DNA of 64,000 nt from Hyphomicrobiaceae bacterium (GTDB lineage: Bacteria; Pseudomonadota; Alphaproteobacteria; Rhizobiales; Hyphomicrobiaceae): NCBI GenBank assembly GCA_025351355.1, contig JANXWC010000056.1, positions 1 through 64,000 of the forward strand. Direction: 5' to 3'. Position numbers and translations under genes: made by a program. Under the pieces are notes generated by a model. That model worked only from the letters and a program-made list of their open reading frames with translations. It was not told where the DNA came from and made no database searches. This document shows, piece by piece, positions 1 to 7,757 of this stretch; the stretch's first letter is position 1, and each line of letters opens with the position of its first letter.

Positions 1-1144
1 CCGCCTGCCGGGCGAGTTCTACCAACTCGACGTGGAGATGAGCTTCGTCGAGCAGGAGGATATTTTCCAGACCATGGAGCCGGTCATCACCGGAGTATTC
101 GAGGAGTTCGCTGGTCTTGCCGGAGGCGAGCATAAAACAACCAAGTCAGTCACCAATGGTTGGCCGCGTATCCCCTACGACGAATCGATCCGCAAATACG
201 GCTCCGACAAGCCGGATCTGCGCAACCCCATCGAAATGGCCGATGTAACCGAGCATTTCCGCGGCTCCGGCTTCAAGGTGTTCGCCGGCATGATCGAGAA
301 AGACCCGAAGGTGCGGGTGTGGGCGATCCCGGCGCCGACGGGCAGCAGCCGCGCCTTTTGCGACCGCATGAACGGCTGGGCACAGAAAGAAGGCCAGCCG
401 GGGCTGGGTTACATCATGTGGCGCGAGGAAGAGGGCGCGGCAGGCGCAGGCCCAGTTGCCAAGAACATCGGCGCTGAACGGGCAACAGCAATCCAGCAAC
501 AAATGGCACTCAAGACCGGCGACGCCTGTTTCTTCACCGCCGGCAATCCGGATAAGTTCTACAAGTTCGCCGGCCTCGCGCGCGATCAGATCGGGCGCGA
601 ATTGAAACTTGTCGACGAGACCAGGTTCGCACTTTGCTGGATTGTCGATATGCCGTTCTACGAGTGGAACGAAGACGAGAAGAAGCTCGACTTTGCCCAC
701 AACCCATTCTCGATGCCCAAAGGCGGACACGAGGCGCTGGCGGCAGCCACCACCACTGAGCAACTTCTGGCGCTGAAAGCCAACCAGTATGACATCGTCT
801 GCAACGGCTTTGAAATGGCGTCGGGCTCGATCCGTAACCACCGGCCAGCAACAATGGTAACGGCGTTCGAGCATACGGGACTGAAGCAGTCGGAGATGGA
901 AGAGCGGTTCGGCGGTCTCTATCGCGCATTCCAGTTCGGCGCGCCCCCGCATGGCGGCATGGCCGCCGGCGTCGACCGCATCGTGATGCTCATTGTCGGG
1001 GCAAAAAATCTGCGCGAAGTGGCATTGTTCCCTATGAACCAGCAAGCCAACGACCTGCTGATGGGCGCGCCGTCCGAAGTCACCAACAAACAGCTGCGCG
1101 AGCTGCACGTGCGCGTGAACCTGCCGGATGAGAAGAAGGCGTGA
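1..1144 (+). CDS. aspS: Aspartyl-tRNA synthetase, C-terminal part (5' truncated by window edge)
   Basis: This enzyme charges tRNA-Asp (or tRNA-Asp and tRNA-Asn in organisms lacking AsnRS) with aspartate in the cytosol. The reading frame is already open at base 2 and begins with the class II motif [15 protein letters not shown], so the real start lies outside the window. The visible 380 residues hold the bacterial GAD-type insertion and the class II catalytic core. Motif 3 ([13 protein letters not shown]) is near the end, followed by the family's C-terminal tail [24 protein letters not shown]. The stop codon overlaps the GTG start of the following zeta-like pseudogene by four bases (GTGA). Confidence 0.97.
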   Translation, partial: RLPGEFYQLDVEMSFVEQEDIFQTMEPVITGVFEEFAGLAGGEHKTTKSVTNGWPRIPYDESIRKYGSDKPDLRNPIEMADVTEHFRGSGFKVFAGMIEKDPKVRVWAIPAPTGSSRAFCDRMNGWAQKEGQPGLGYIMWREEEGAAGAGPVAKNIGAERATAIQQQMALKTGDACFFTAGNPDKFYKFAGLARDQIGRELKLVDETRFALCWIVDMPFYEWNEDEKKLDFAHNPFSMPKGGHEALAAATTTEQLLALKANQYDIVCNGFEMASGSIRNHRPATMVTAFEHTGLKQSEMEERFGGLYRAFQFGAPPHGGMAAGVDRIVMLIVGAKNLREVALFPMNQQANDLLMGAPSEVTNKQLRELHVRVNLPDEKKA

Positions 1145-1659
1145 GTGGGCTTAGTGAGATCATCATCATCGCCGGCCCAAACGGCGCGGGCAATACGACA
1201 TTCGCGCATGGCCTGATCGCCGTTGCTCCGGATTTCGTTTTCATCAATGCCGATGAGATCGCACGAGAAGTACCAAACAACTTCGGAACGCCAGGTCAGC
1301 AAGACTTGCACGCAGGGCGCATGATGCTGGATCGAATATCCGCTCAGGTTGAACTTCGCCGCATTATCATGTTCGAGACCACGCTGGCGAACCGCTAATT
1401 TGCAGCCAAAGTGCCGAAATGGCAGTCGTTAGGGTATGAAATCACGCTATACTATTTGAGGCTTCCAACCGCAGATACTGCCGTCAAACGCGTCAAGCAG
1501 CGTGTCGCAGACGGCGGACACAACATACCTGAAGCTGTCATCAGACGGCGCTTCACGCGCAGTATTGGGAACTTCGAAACCCTCTACAAAGGTATAGTCG
1601 ATGCATGGTCAGTATATGATGGGCAGACGCGCATGCTGATCGCATCAGGGAGCAGGTGA
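1141..1659 (+). pseudogene. Zeta-toxin-like P-loop kinase, inactivated
   Basis: Intact relatives are small P-loop kinases (zeta toxin/UDP-GlcNAc kinase-like AAA family). The two halves, 1141-1398 and 1411-1659, lie in the same frame and are separated only by a TAA at 1396-1398, directly after the conserved FETTL segment; the missing bridge reads FAAKV. The second half keeps the family signature: YYLRLPTADTAVKRVKQRV, then GGHNIPEAVIRRRF and the NFETLY segment. The P-loop reads GPNGAGNTTF, so the lysine that binds the ATP phosphates is replaced by asparagine (AAT). Two independent lesions argue for a decayed gene rather than a sequencing slip. GTG at 1141 overlaps the aspS stop. Confidence 0.85.
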
Positions 1660-2499
1660 ATGTCGGAACGGGTTCGCAAAGTTGATGTCGAGCACGCTTT
1701 GGAGCAAGCTGCGAACACTGCGCAGTATGGCTCGCCTGCAGCGCGTGCCGGACAGATCGGCACAGAGGCGCGAATTGTCCAACGCATTCTCGCAGAGGCA
1801 CAAGGTGCTGCAGCGACTTGGGCCAACTGGGAAGCCATCAACAACGAGCTTTTGCCGGAAAAGGAAACCGCCAAGGCAATCGAACATTTAGAGCTTGGAG
1901 CGTTGGGCACCATCAGGAACGCTTTGTCGCGCGACGGCCTGCTGGCGGCCTATAGATTGAGCGACCCATTCAATCCTGGTCAAAAAACTCAAGGCATGAC
2001 GCTGTGTCGCTTAGTACATTTGACTAAAGAACCAACGGCTTTGGCTAAGCTGACTAGTAAGCAATGGGCGTTGGACCTTGGGCATCGTCCAAATGTGTCC
2101 AACTACGCACAGGGCGAAAACACGCGAATGTTGCACCGGTTGCATTCGCTGGTGAGCGCGCAATGGAAAGCAGATGCGCCACCTGCTGTTCCCGAGTTGT
2201 GGCAACTGCGCAATTCGATTAGTCCGGTCCGTGATGGCTTTGTCGCGCACACGCTCGATATCGAGGGGGTGCAACACCCGATCATCAATGATATCAGACA
2301 ATTGATCCAGCTGACGCTGGAGTTGGCGACGGATATGGCGTTCGTGTTTTTGGGCAGCGCAACACCTGCCGCTCGCTACCAACAATTCTGCCGTGCGCGT
2401 GCGGAAAAATTCTGGCTACTTGCATTAAAAGCGCCGATCGAAATCTATCAATCCGACATGCTGCTACGAGATGGATCGGCGGACGGGAAGAAAGCCTGA
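1660..2499 (+). CDS. HEPN-like (AbiU2-type?) protein, 279 aa
   Basis: I do not recognise this gene with certainty. It is a soluble, mostly helical 279-residue protein with no signal peptide. Residues 191-197 read RDGFVAH, which fits the R(D/N/H)x4H-type active-site motif of HEPN domains. HEPN domains are often RNases in toxin-antitoxin and abortive-infection systems. The preceding stretch WQLRNSISPV resembles the helix before the motif in AbiU2-like proteins. The ATG follows the stop of the zeta-like pseudogene with no gap and in the same frame, so the two were probably one transcription unit. A GC-rich hairpin follows. The HEPN assignment is an inference from one motif and context. Confidence 0.55.
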   Translation: MSERVRKVDVEHALEQAANTAQYGSPAARAGQIGTEARIVQRILAEAQGAAATWANWEAINNELLPEKETAKAIEHLELGALGTIRNALSRDGLLAAYRLSDPFNPGQKTQGMTLCRLVHLTKEPTALAKLTSKQWALDLGHRPNVSNYAQGENTRMLHRLHSLVSAQWKADAPPAVPELWQLRNSISPVRDGFVAHTLDIEGVQHPIINDIRQLIQLTLELATDMAFVFLGSATPAARYQQFCRARAEKFWLLALKAPIEIYQSDMLLRDGSADGKKA

Positions 2500-2508
2500 A
2501 CTAGAATT

Positions 2509-2536
2509 CGCGCCGGGTGGGGGACGGCCCGGCGCG
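2509..2536. terminator. GC-rich hairpin between convergent genes
   Basis: A perfect 9-bp stem (2509-2517 with 2528-2536) closes a 10-nt loop, ten bases after the HEPN-like gene and ahead of the end of the small minus-strand ORF. There is no T-run on either strand, so it is a hairpin that could act as a weak or factor-assisted terminator for both convergent units. Confidence 0.5.
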
Positions 2537-2562
2537 CACATGGCTTGGTCAGCTGCCGCCGA

Positions 2563-2697
2563 TCAGTCGACGATCGCCTGGGCCAAGCGCATTTGGACAT
2601 CGGGAATGGCGCTCGCGTAGACGAGGCCGATAGTGACGAAAGCCATGGCAATGAGCACAAAGGGGACTTTGACGAGGAATGAGGCAATTGGGGTCAT
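2563..2697 (-). CDS. Small single-pass membrane protein, 44 aa
   Basis: This short ORF encodes MTPIASFLVKVPFVLIAMAF and continues with a hydrophobic run to residue 30, then a short polar tail ending in IVD. It therefore looks like a one-span inner-membrane peptide. The start is set by a good ribosome site: GGAG seven bases before the ATG at 2697. A longer in-frame start at 2760 has no such site. No homologue is recognised and no function can be given. It lies between convergent and divergent neighbours and appears to be its own unit. Confidence 0.45.
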   Translation of the reverse strand: MTPIASFLVKVPFVLIAMAFVTIGLVYASAIPDVQMRLAQAIVD

Positions 2698-2951
2698 AAA
2701 AGAACTCCATAAAATAACAATGATCGACAATAGCATCGGCGATTGCGCACAGCTCATCATATCTTCTTATTCGAATCCACGGTTAATCCTATGGCTTCAC
2801 AAGTAGAAGACGACATCGGCCAACCGCCCGATTAGCCACTTTTGTCTTTTGTGATGGTGTTGACGCCTTAGCCACTCCCAATTGCAGCGATAAATCTGGT
2901 AGCGAACGCGGCACACCGGAATTTGCCGGCAAAACAGAAGCGTGACCCCTG

Positions 2952-3884
2952 ATGCCACCGCCTCGCCGCATACTCTGTATCGGTCATTCGGCCCTCGACC
3001 GCATCTACCGTATCGAGGCGTTTCCGCCCGAGCCGACCAAAGTGCGCGCGCTTGAGCATGTGGAGGCCGGCGGCGGGATGGCGGCAAATGCGGCCGTCGC
3101 CATTGCCCGCCTTGGCGGCAAAGCCGAATTGTGGAGCCGGGTTGGCGACGATCTCGTGGGGCAGACGATCAAAACAGGATTGCGCAGCGAAAAAGTCGAC
3201 GTCCGCTACGTGCAGGCCTTCGAAGACGCGCGCTCATCTACTTCGGCCATCATCGTCGACGATCGCGGCGAGCGGCTGATCATCGGCCAGCGCGATACGG
3301 GAATGCCGTCGTCCACCGATTGGTTGCCGCTGGAGCGTGTCGGCGAAATGCATGCAGTGCTCGGCGACGTGCGCTGGCTGGAAGGTCTGCGCGCGGTCTT
3401 TTCCAGGGCCCGCGCGGAAGGCGTGCCGACGATCCTCGATGCCGATCTCGGCGCGCGCGAAGTGCTGCCGGAGATCCTCGAACTGACGGACTACGCAATT
3501 TTCAGCCGGCAAGCCTTGCGCGACTTCTGCGGCCATCCCGCCGACGCGCCCGACCTCGGTCCGGCCCTCGATAAAGTGCTGGCGCTCGGTCCGCTTCATG
3601 CGGGGGTTACGCTCGGCGAGATCGGCTATCGCTGGCACGAGAAGGGTGCACTCGGTGACATTTTAACAGGACACGTCCCAGCACCGAAAGTGGACGTCAT
3701 CGACACGACCGGCGCGGGTGATGCCTTTCACGGAGCCTTCACCTTGATGTTGGCCGAGGGACACTCGACGCATGTCTGCGCGACGGTCGCCGCCGAAGTC
3801 GCAGCACGCAAATGCACGCGCCTCGGCTCACGCGTCGGACTCCCGCGGCGGTCTGAAGTTCGTTCCCTTGCCGAACTCAAGTAA
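2952..3884 (+). CDS. PfkB-family carbohydrate kinase
   Basis: This is a cytosolic ribokinase-fold kinase that phosphorylates a sugar or nucleoside with ATP. The N-terminal PfkB signature is present around residues 35-60 (AGGGMAANAAVAIARLGGK). The C-terminal signature DTTGAGDAFHGAF starts at residue 251, with Asp257 the expected catalytic base and the GAG forming the anion hole. The length of 310 residues is usual for the family. The substrate cannot be read from the sequence; related alphaproteobacterial genes are usually called just sugar kinase. No strong Shine-Dalgarno site precedes the ATG. The gene stands alone, convergent with the broken aminotransferase gene. Confidence 0.9.
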   Translation: MPPPRRILCIGHSALDRIYRIEAFPPEPTKVRALEHVEAGGGMAANAAVAIARLGGKAELWSRVGDDLVGQTIKTGLRSEKVDVRYVQAFEDARSSTSAIIVDDRGERLIIGQRDTGMPSSTDWLPLERVGEMHAVLGDVRWLEGLRAVFSRARAEGVPTILDADLGAREVLPEILELTDYAIFSRQALRDFCGHPADAPDLGPALDKVLALGPLHAGVTLGEIGYRWHEKGALGDILTGHVPAPKVDVIDTTGAGDAFHGAFTLMLAEGHSTHVCATVAAEVAARKCTRLGSRVGLPRRSEVRSLAELK

Positions 3885-3911
3885 AACATTGGTCACCGCA
3901 AGTTGGAATGC

Positions 3912-5059
3912 TTATCCCAGCGTCGATCGCAGTGCAGTGATGGCACGATCGATATCGGCTGTGTCGTTATAAATATGCGGCGACAAACGCAGCCGACCAA
4001 GACGCCAGGCGCCGAACACGTTTTGCCGCGCCAAGCGTTGCATGAGATCCGGCGGGCGACCGGCCAGAAACTCAATCCCCAGAATGTGAGGCGCGCGGCA
4101 CCGCGGCGGGGCGATGCGCACCGGCAGTTTCACCAGACCGTCGGCCAATCGTTCGATCAGTGGCCGCAGGTGGGCACTTACAGCCACTGGCCCGATGCGG
4201 TTGATGTAGTCGATGCTGGCGGTCGCCATGGCCATCGAGATGAAATGATCCCGCTCGCCCATATCAAATCGGCGTGCGGTCGGCGCGAAAGCGAGGTCGC
4301 CGAAATAGACTTCATTCTCAGCGCGCACGTTCATCCGGCTATGCTGTGTCTGCTCGAGCGGCATGCCATTCTGCCGGCGTTTGGCGACATACATGAAGGC
4401 GCGACCGTACGGGCCGAGAAGCCACTTGTAAGTTGGGAATATCAGCGCATCCGGATCAATCGCGGCGATGTTGAGCGCGATTACGCCGGTGGTCTGTGTG
4501 GCGTCGATGATAAACGCCGCGCCGCACACTCGAGCGGCTTCGGCGATGGCCGCCATGTCGAGCAAGGCGCCATCTGACCAATGCATCGACGAGATCGATA
4601 CGGCGCCGACCTGCGGCGCACCCGGACGACCGATGGCCTCGATCACCGCCGTCGTCCAGTCCAGATCTGCCGGCCGGCGAACGGTATCGACCGTGAATCC
4701 CTGTGCCTCGCCACGGACGTGCCATTCCAGCACTGGGGACGCGTGATCGTCTTCGAGCACGATGACACGACTACCTCGCGGCAATTCCAGGCCCTTCGCG
4801 ATCGTCGCTACGCGTAACCAACCGATGAAATCAACGACACATCGTCCGTCGCCACGCCGATCAGGCGCGCGGCGGAAGCGCGTGCCAACTCGTATTGCTG
4901 GTTCGCAAAATCGGCCGGCAACAACCATGGTTGCGCCTTGTTGGAGACGGCGGCGCGACCGATAGCGCACGTCTCTATCGGCAACGGGCTGAAGGAGGCC
5001 GCATTGAGATAGGCGACATCACCGGGCATGTCGAAATCGGAACGATACGGAGAGGTCAT
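3912..5059 (-). pseudogene. Class V (NifS/selenocysteine lyase-like) aminotransferase, frameshifted
   Basis: The protein family is PLP-dependent fold type I: cysteine desulfurase, selenocysteine lyase and kynureninase relatives. The first 83 residues, from the ATG at 5059, read in one frame and stop at TAG 4810-4808 after SLISSVGYA. The rest runs in another frame from VATIAKGLELPRG to the end at 3912. One extra G at the junction (GCGGTAGCG instead of GCGTAGCG) would restore a continuous protein of about 380 residues. The downstream part still carries DATQTTG and the PLP-lysine region PTYKWLLGPYG, so decay is recent or the break is a sequencing error. It follows alr by 21 bases and was probably co-transcribed with it. 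Confidence 0.85.
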
Positions 5060-5080
5060 TTGAATTTCCGTCCTTTAGGA

Positions 5081-6244
5081 TCAAGCGCCATCAACATACA
5101 CGCGATGCACGCGGCGGCCCAGGCGAGTGAGCAGTTCATAGCCGATGGTACCGGCGCGATCGGTAAGATCGTCGATGGTGGTGCGGCTGCCCAGCACTTC
5201 GACCCAGGCGCCACGATGCGCCAAAGCCGCGGGTACGCCGGTCACATCGAGCGTAATCAGGTCCATCGACACCCGACCGATCACCGGCACTGCATGCGGC
5301 CCGATGAAGCCGACAGCACCCGCGCTGCGGTCCACACGTGAGATGGCCCGGAGAAATCCGTCGGCATAGCCACACGCAATGGTCGCCACGCGCGTCGGCC
5401 GATCGCATCGATAACTCGCGCCATAGCCGACGCTGTCGCCCTCTGCGACATCACGCACTTGCAGAATGCGCGCTTTAAGTTCCACCACCCATTGCATCGG
5501 ATTGGCTTCGCCGACGAAGGCACGTCCGCCGAACAGAGCGATGCCGGGACGCACGAGATCGTATTGAAAATCCGGCCCGAGAAATGTGCCGGCCGAGTTG
5601 GCGAGACTGGCGGGTGCGGGCGGCAGTTTGACCCGCAGTTTCTCAAACATCGCTCGCTGCGCACGGTTCTTGGGGTGCGCCGGTTCGTCCGCGCAGGCAA
5701 GATGACTCATCATCAGACTGCAGCGAAATTTGGACAACAGCTCAGGTGATGCGGCGAGAATGTCCACATCGGCTGCTGGCAGGCCGAGCCGATTGATGCC
5801 GGTATCGAGATGGATGGCAGCGCGCAGACGCTGTCCCTTTTGATGACAGAACTCTGCCCATTCGCTGATCTCCTCTATACTGCCGAGGCACGGCCTCAAG
5901 TCAAAGCCCGCGTAGTGCGCCGCGGCGCCTAATAATAGTCCGTCGAGCACGTAGATGACGATACTGGGATCGATCGCGCGCAGTCGTCGGGCCTCCGCCA
6001 ATGTGGCAACGAAGAACGTCTTGCAACCTTCGTCGCGCAGCGCGGTTGCAATTTCTTCGAGACCCAGACCGTAGGCGTCCGCTTTGATCACGCCCGCGCA
6101 TTCGGCAGCAGCCGAAATCCGGTTGATAGTCGCCCAATTCGCCCGCAACGCCTCGAGATTGATGGTCAGCACGGCACGTGCGTCTGCGGGAATTGCGGTG
6201 CGCGGATGGCTGACTGCATCGGAAATTGGGGGAACGTGTTGCAT
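5081..6244 (-). CDS. alr: Alanine racemase
   Basis: The enzyme interconverts L- and D-alanine with PLP, supplying D-Ala for peptidoglycan (alr/dadX family). The PLP lysine is Lys54 in GVIKADAYGLG. The second catalytic residue is the Tyr in SVGYGASYR, and the C-terminal beta-domain has VSMDLITLD. The open frame extends upstream to 6361, but that extra 39-residue N-terminus has no family counterpart; ATG 6244 gives 387 residues, close to the usual length. No strong Shine-Dalgarno precedes 6244, so the start is the least certain part. It is divergent from the molybdenum hydroxylase operon and upstream of the frameshifted aminotransferase. Confidence 0.93.
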   Translation of the reverse strand: MQHVPPISDAVSHPRTAIPADARAVLTINLEALRANWATINRISAAAECAGVIKADAYGLGLEEIATALRDEGCKTFFVATLAEARRLRAIDPSIVIYVLDGLLLGAAAHYAGFDLRPCLGSIEEISEWAEFCHQKGQRLRAAIHLDTGINRLGLPAADVDILAASPELLSKFRCSLMMSHLACADEPAHPKNRAQRAMFEKLRVKLPPAPASLANSAGTFLGPDFQYDLVRPGIALFGGRAFVGEANPMQWVVELKARILQVRDVAEGDSVGYGASYRCDRPTRVATIACGYADGFLRAISRVDRSAGAVGFIGPHAVPVIGRVSMDLITLDVTGVPAALAHRGAWVEVLGSRTTIDDLTDRAGTIGYELLTRLGRRVHRVYVDGA

Positions 6245-6396
6245 TGGCGCTCGATCGCAGGAGGAGTTGGCTTTGCAATCTACTGTACTTGCAGCGGCTT
6301 CGATACGGCAGGCGCTTGTGGGCAGTCTGGTCGCATGCGAGAGTTGCTTCAGATGGCACAAATCCTTAAATTGAAAATACTGATCATGGGAACAGC

Positions 6397-7272
6397 ATGA
6401 AGTCGCCTGATTTTGCCTATGTCAGGGCCGACACGCTCGATGCGGCGTTCCGTCTCAAAGCCCAACATGGTGCGGACGCCAGATGGCTGGCCGGCGGACA
6501 AAGCCTGCTTGCGGCTTTGGCCTTCCGGCTTTCCGAGCCAACCGCGCTGATCGACATCTCGCGCATTGACGTATTACAGGGTATCGCGGTCAACGGTTCG
6601 ATGGTGCGTATCGGCGCCGGCACGACACACACCACGATAGGCGAGTCCGATATCATCCGTCGACATGTTCCATTATTGGCCGACGCCGTGCCACATATCG
6701 CCCACACGGCGATCCGCAATCGCGGCACCATCGGCGGCTCGCTGGCCTTCGCCGACCCCGCGGCCGAATTGCCGGCCTGTTGTGTGGCACTCGAAGCCAC
6801 ATTCGTCGCGGCAAGTGCCAAGGGCGAACGCAGAATATCCGCCCGGGATTTTTTTCACGGCGTCTACGCCACTGCGCTAGAGAATGACGAACTGCTGACC
6901 GCCATCGAAATTCCTGCGGCGGTTGCTGGCGACCATCACGCACTCATCGAGATCACGCGCCGCTCCGGCGACTACGCCATGGCAGGTATCGCCGTTGCCT
7001 TGCGTCGCAGCGACGATAAAATTGATCGCGTCCGCCTGGTTTTTTTTGCGCTTGGCGACAAACCTGTCGTTGCCCACGTCGCCGCTGGCGTGCTGCTCGG
7101 AACCGATCTAGTCGAAGACCAGATCGAACGGGCGGCCAAAGCGGTCTCGGCCGACCTCGATCCGCCGGGCGACCTCAACGGCGGACCGGAGATGAAGCGA
7201 CATCTCGCACAAGTAGTATTGAAGCGTGCCTTGCTGCAGATCTTGAATAACCTTATGCGGATGCCGGCATGA
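6397..7272 (+). CDS. FAD-binding (medium) subunit of a molybdenum hydroxylase
   Basis: This is the middle electron-transfer subunit of a xanthine dehydrogenase/CO dehydrogenase-family enzyme. It binds FAD and passes electrons from the 2Fe-2S subunit to an acceptor. The FAD-contact motifs are visible: AGGQSLL near residues 31-37 and the RNRGTIGGSLAFADPAAELPA stretch near residue 110, with the CoxM-type C-terminal domain after residue 175. A GGGA sequence lies eight bases before the ATG. It overlaps the next gene by four bases (ATGA), so the three subunits are translationally coupled. Confidence 0.92.
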   Translation: MKSPDFAYVRADTLDAAFRLKAQHGADARWLAGGQSLLAALAFRLSEPTALIDISRIDVLQGIAVNGSMVRIGAGTTHTTIGESDIIRRHVPLLADAVPHIAHTAIRNRGTIGGSLAFADPAAELPACCVALEATFVAASAKGERRISARDFFHGVYATALENDELLTAIEIPAAVAGDHHALIEITRRSGDYAMAGIAVALRRSDDKIDRVRLVFFALGDKPVVAHVAAGVLLGTDLVEDQIERAAKAVSADLDPPGDLNGGPEMKRHLAQVVLKRALLQILNNLMRMPA

Positions 7273-7757
7273 CGACCAACAGCATCACGTTAACGGTCAA
7301 CGGCGATCAAGTGCGGCGCGACGTGCCGGCGCGGCAGCACCTCATCGATTTTCTGCGCCTCGACCTCGGCCTAATGGGTAGTCACGTGGCGTGCGAGCAT
7401 GGCGTCTGCGGCGCCTGCACGGTACGCCTCGATGGGGCCATCGTGCGCGGCTGCCTGGTCCTCGCCGCCAGCCTCCACGGAAGCACAGTCGAGACAATCG
7501 AGGGTGTCTCCGACAGCGGTGAAATCCGCGACCTGCAGGACGCCTTCATCGCCCGCAACGCGGCGCAATGCGGCTACTGTACGCCGGGCATGCTGATGAC
7601 GGCGGCAGACTTGCTGAAATCCAACGCCACCCCGACGCGCGCCGAAATCCGCGAGCACATCTCCGGCAATTACTGCCGTTGCACGGGGTACCAGGCGATC
7701 GTAGATGCAGTGGAAACCACCGCACATAAGCGCCGCAGCAGTGGACCGAAGCCATGA
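7269..7757 (+). CDS. 2Fe-2S (small) subunit of a molybdenum hydroxylase
   Basis: The 162-residue protein has the two cluster domains of the family. The plant-ferredoxin-like cluster is marked by CEHGVCGACTVRLDG with a later Cys in VRGCLVLA. The four-helix second cluster domain has CGYCTPGM and CRCTGYQ. It carries electrons from the molybdenum site to the FAD subunit. The start overlaps the end of the FAD gene, and its own stop overlaps the start of the large subunit (ATGA), as is typical for this operon type. Confidence 0.95.
   Translation: MTTNSITLTVNGDQVRRDVPARQHLIDFLRLDLGLMGSHVACEHGVCGACTVRLDGAIVRGCLVLAASLHGSTVETIEGVSDSGEIRDLQDAFIARNAAQCGYCTPGMLMTAADLLKSNATPTRAEIREHISGNYCRCTGYQAIVDAVETTAHKRRSSGPKP

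Noticed and set aside
1396-1398. TAA as a recoded (stop-to-sense) codon in the zeta-like gene
   Set aside because: TAA recoding is unlikely in this group and the P-loop lysine is lost as well, so decay is simpler.
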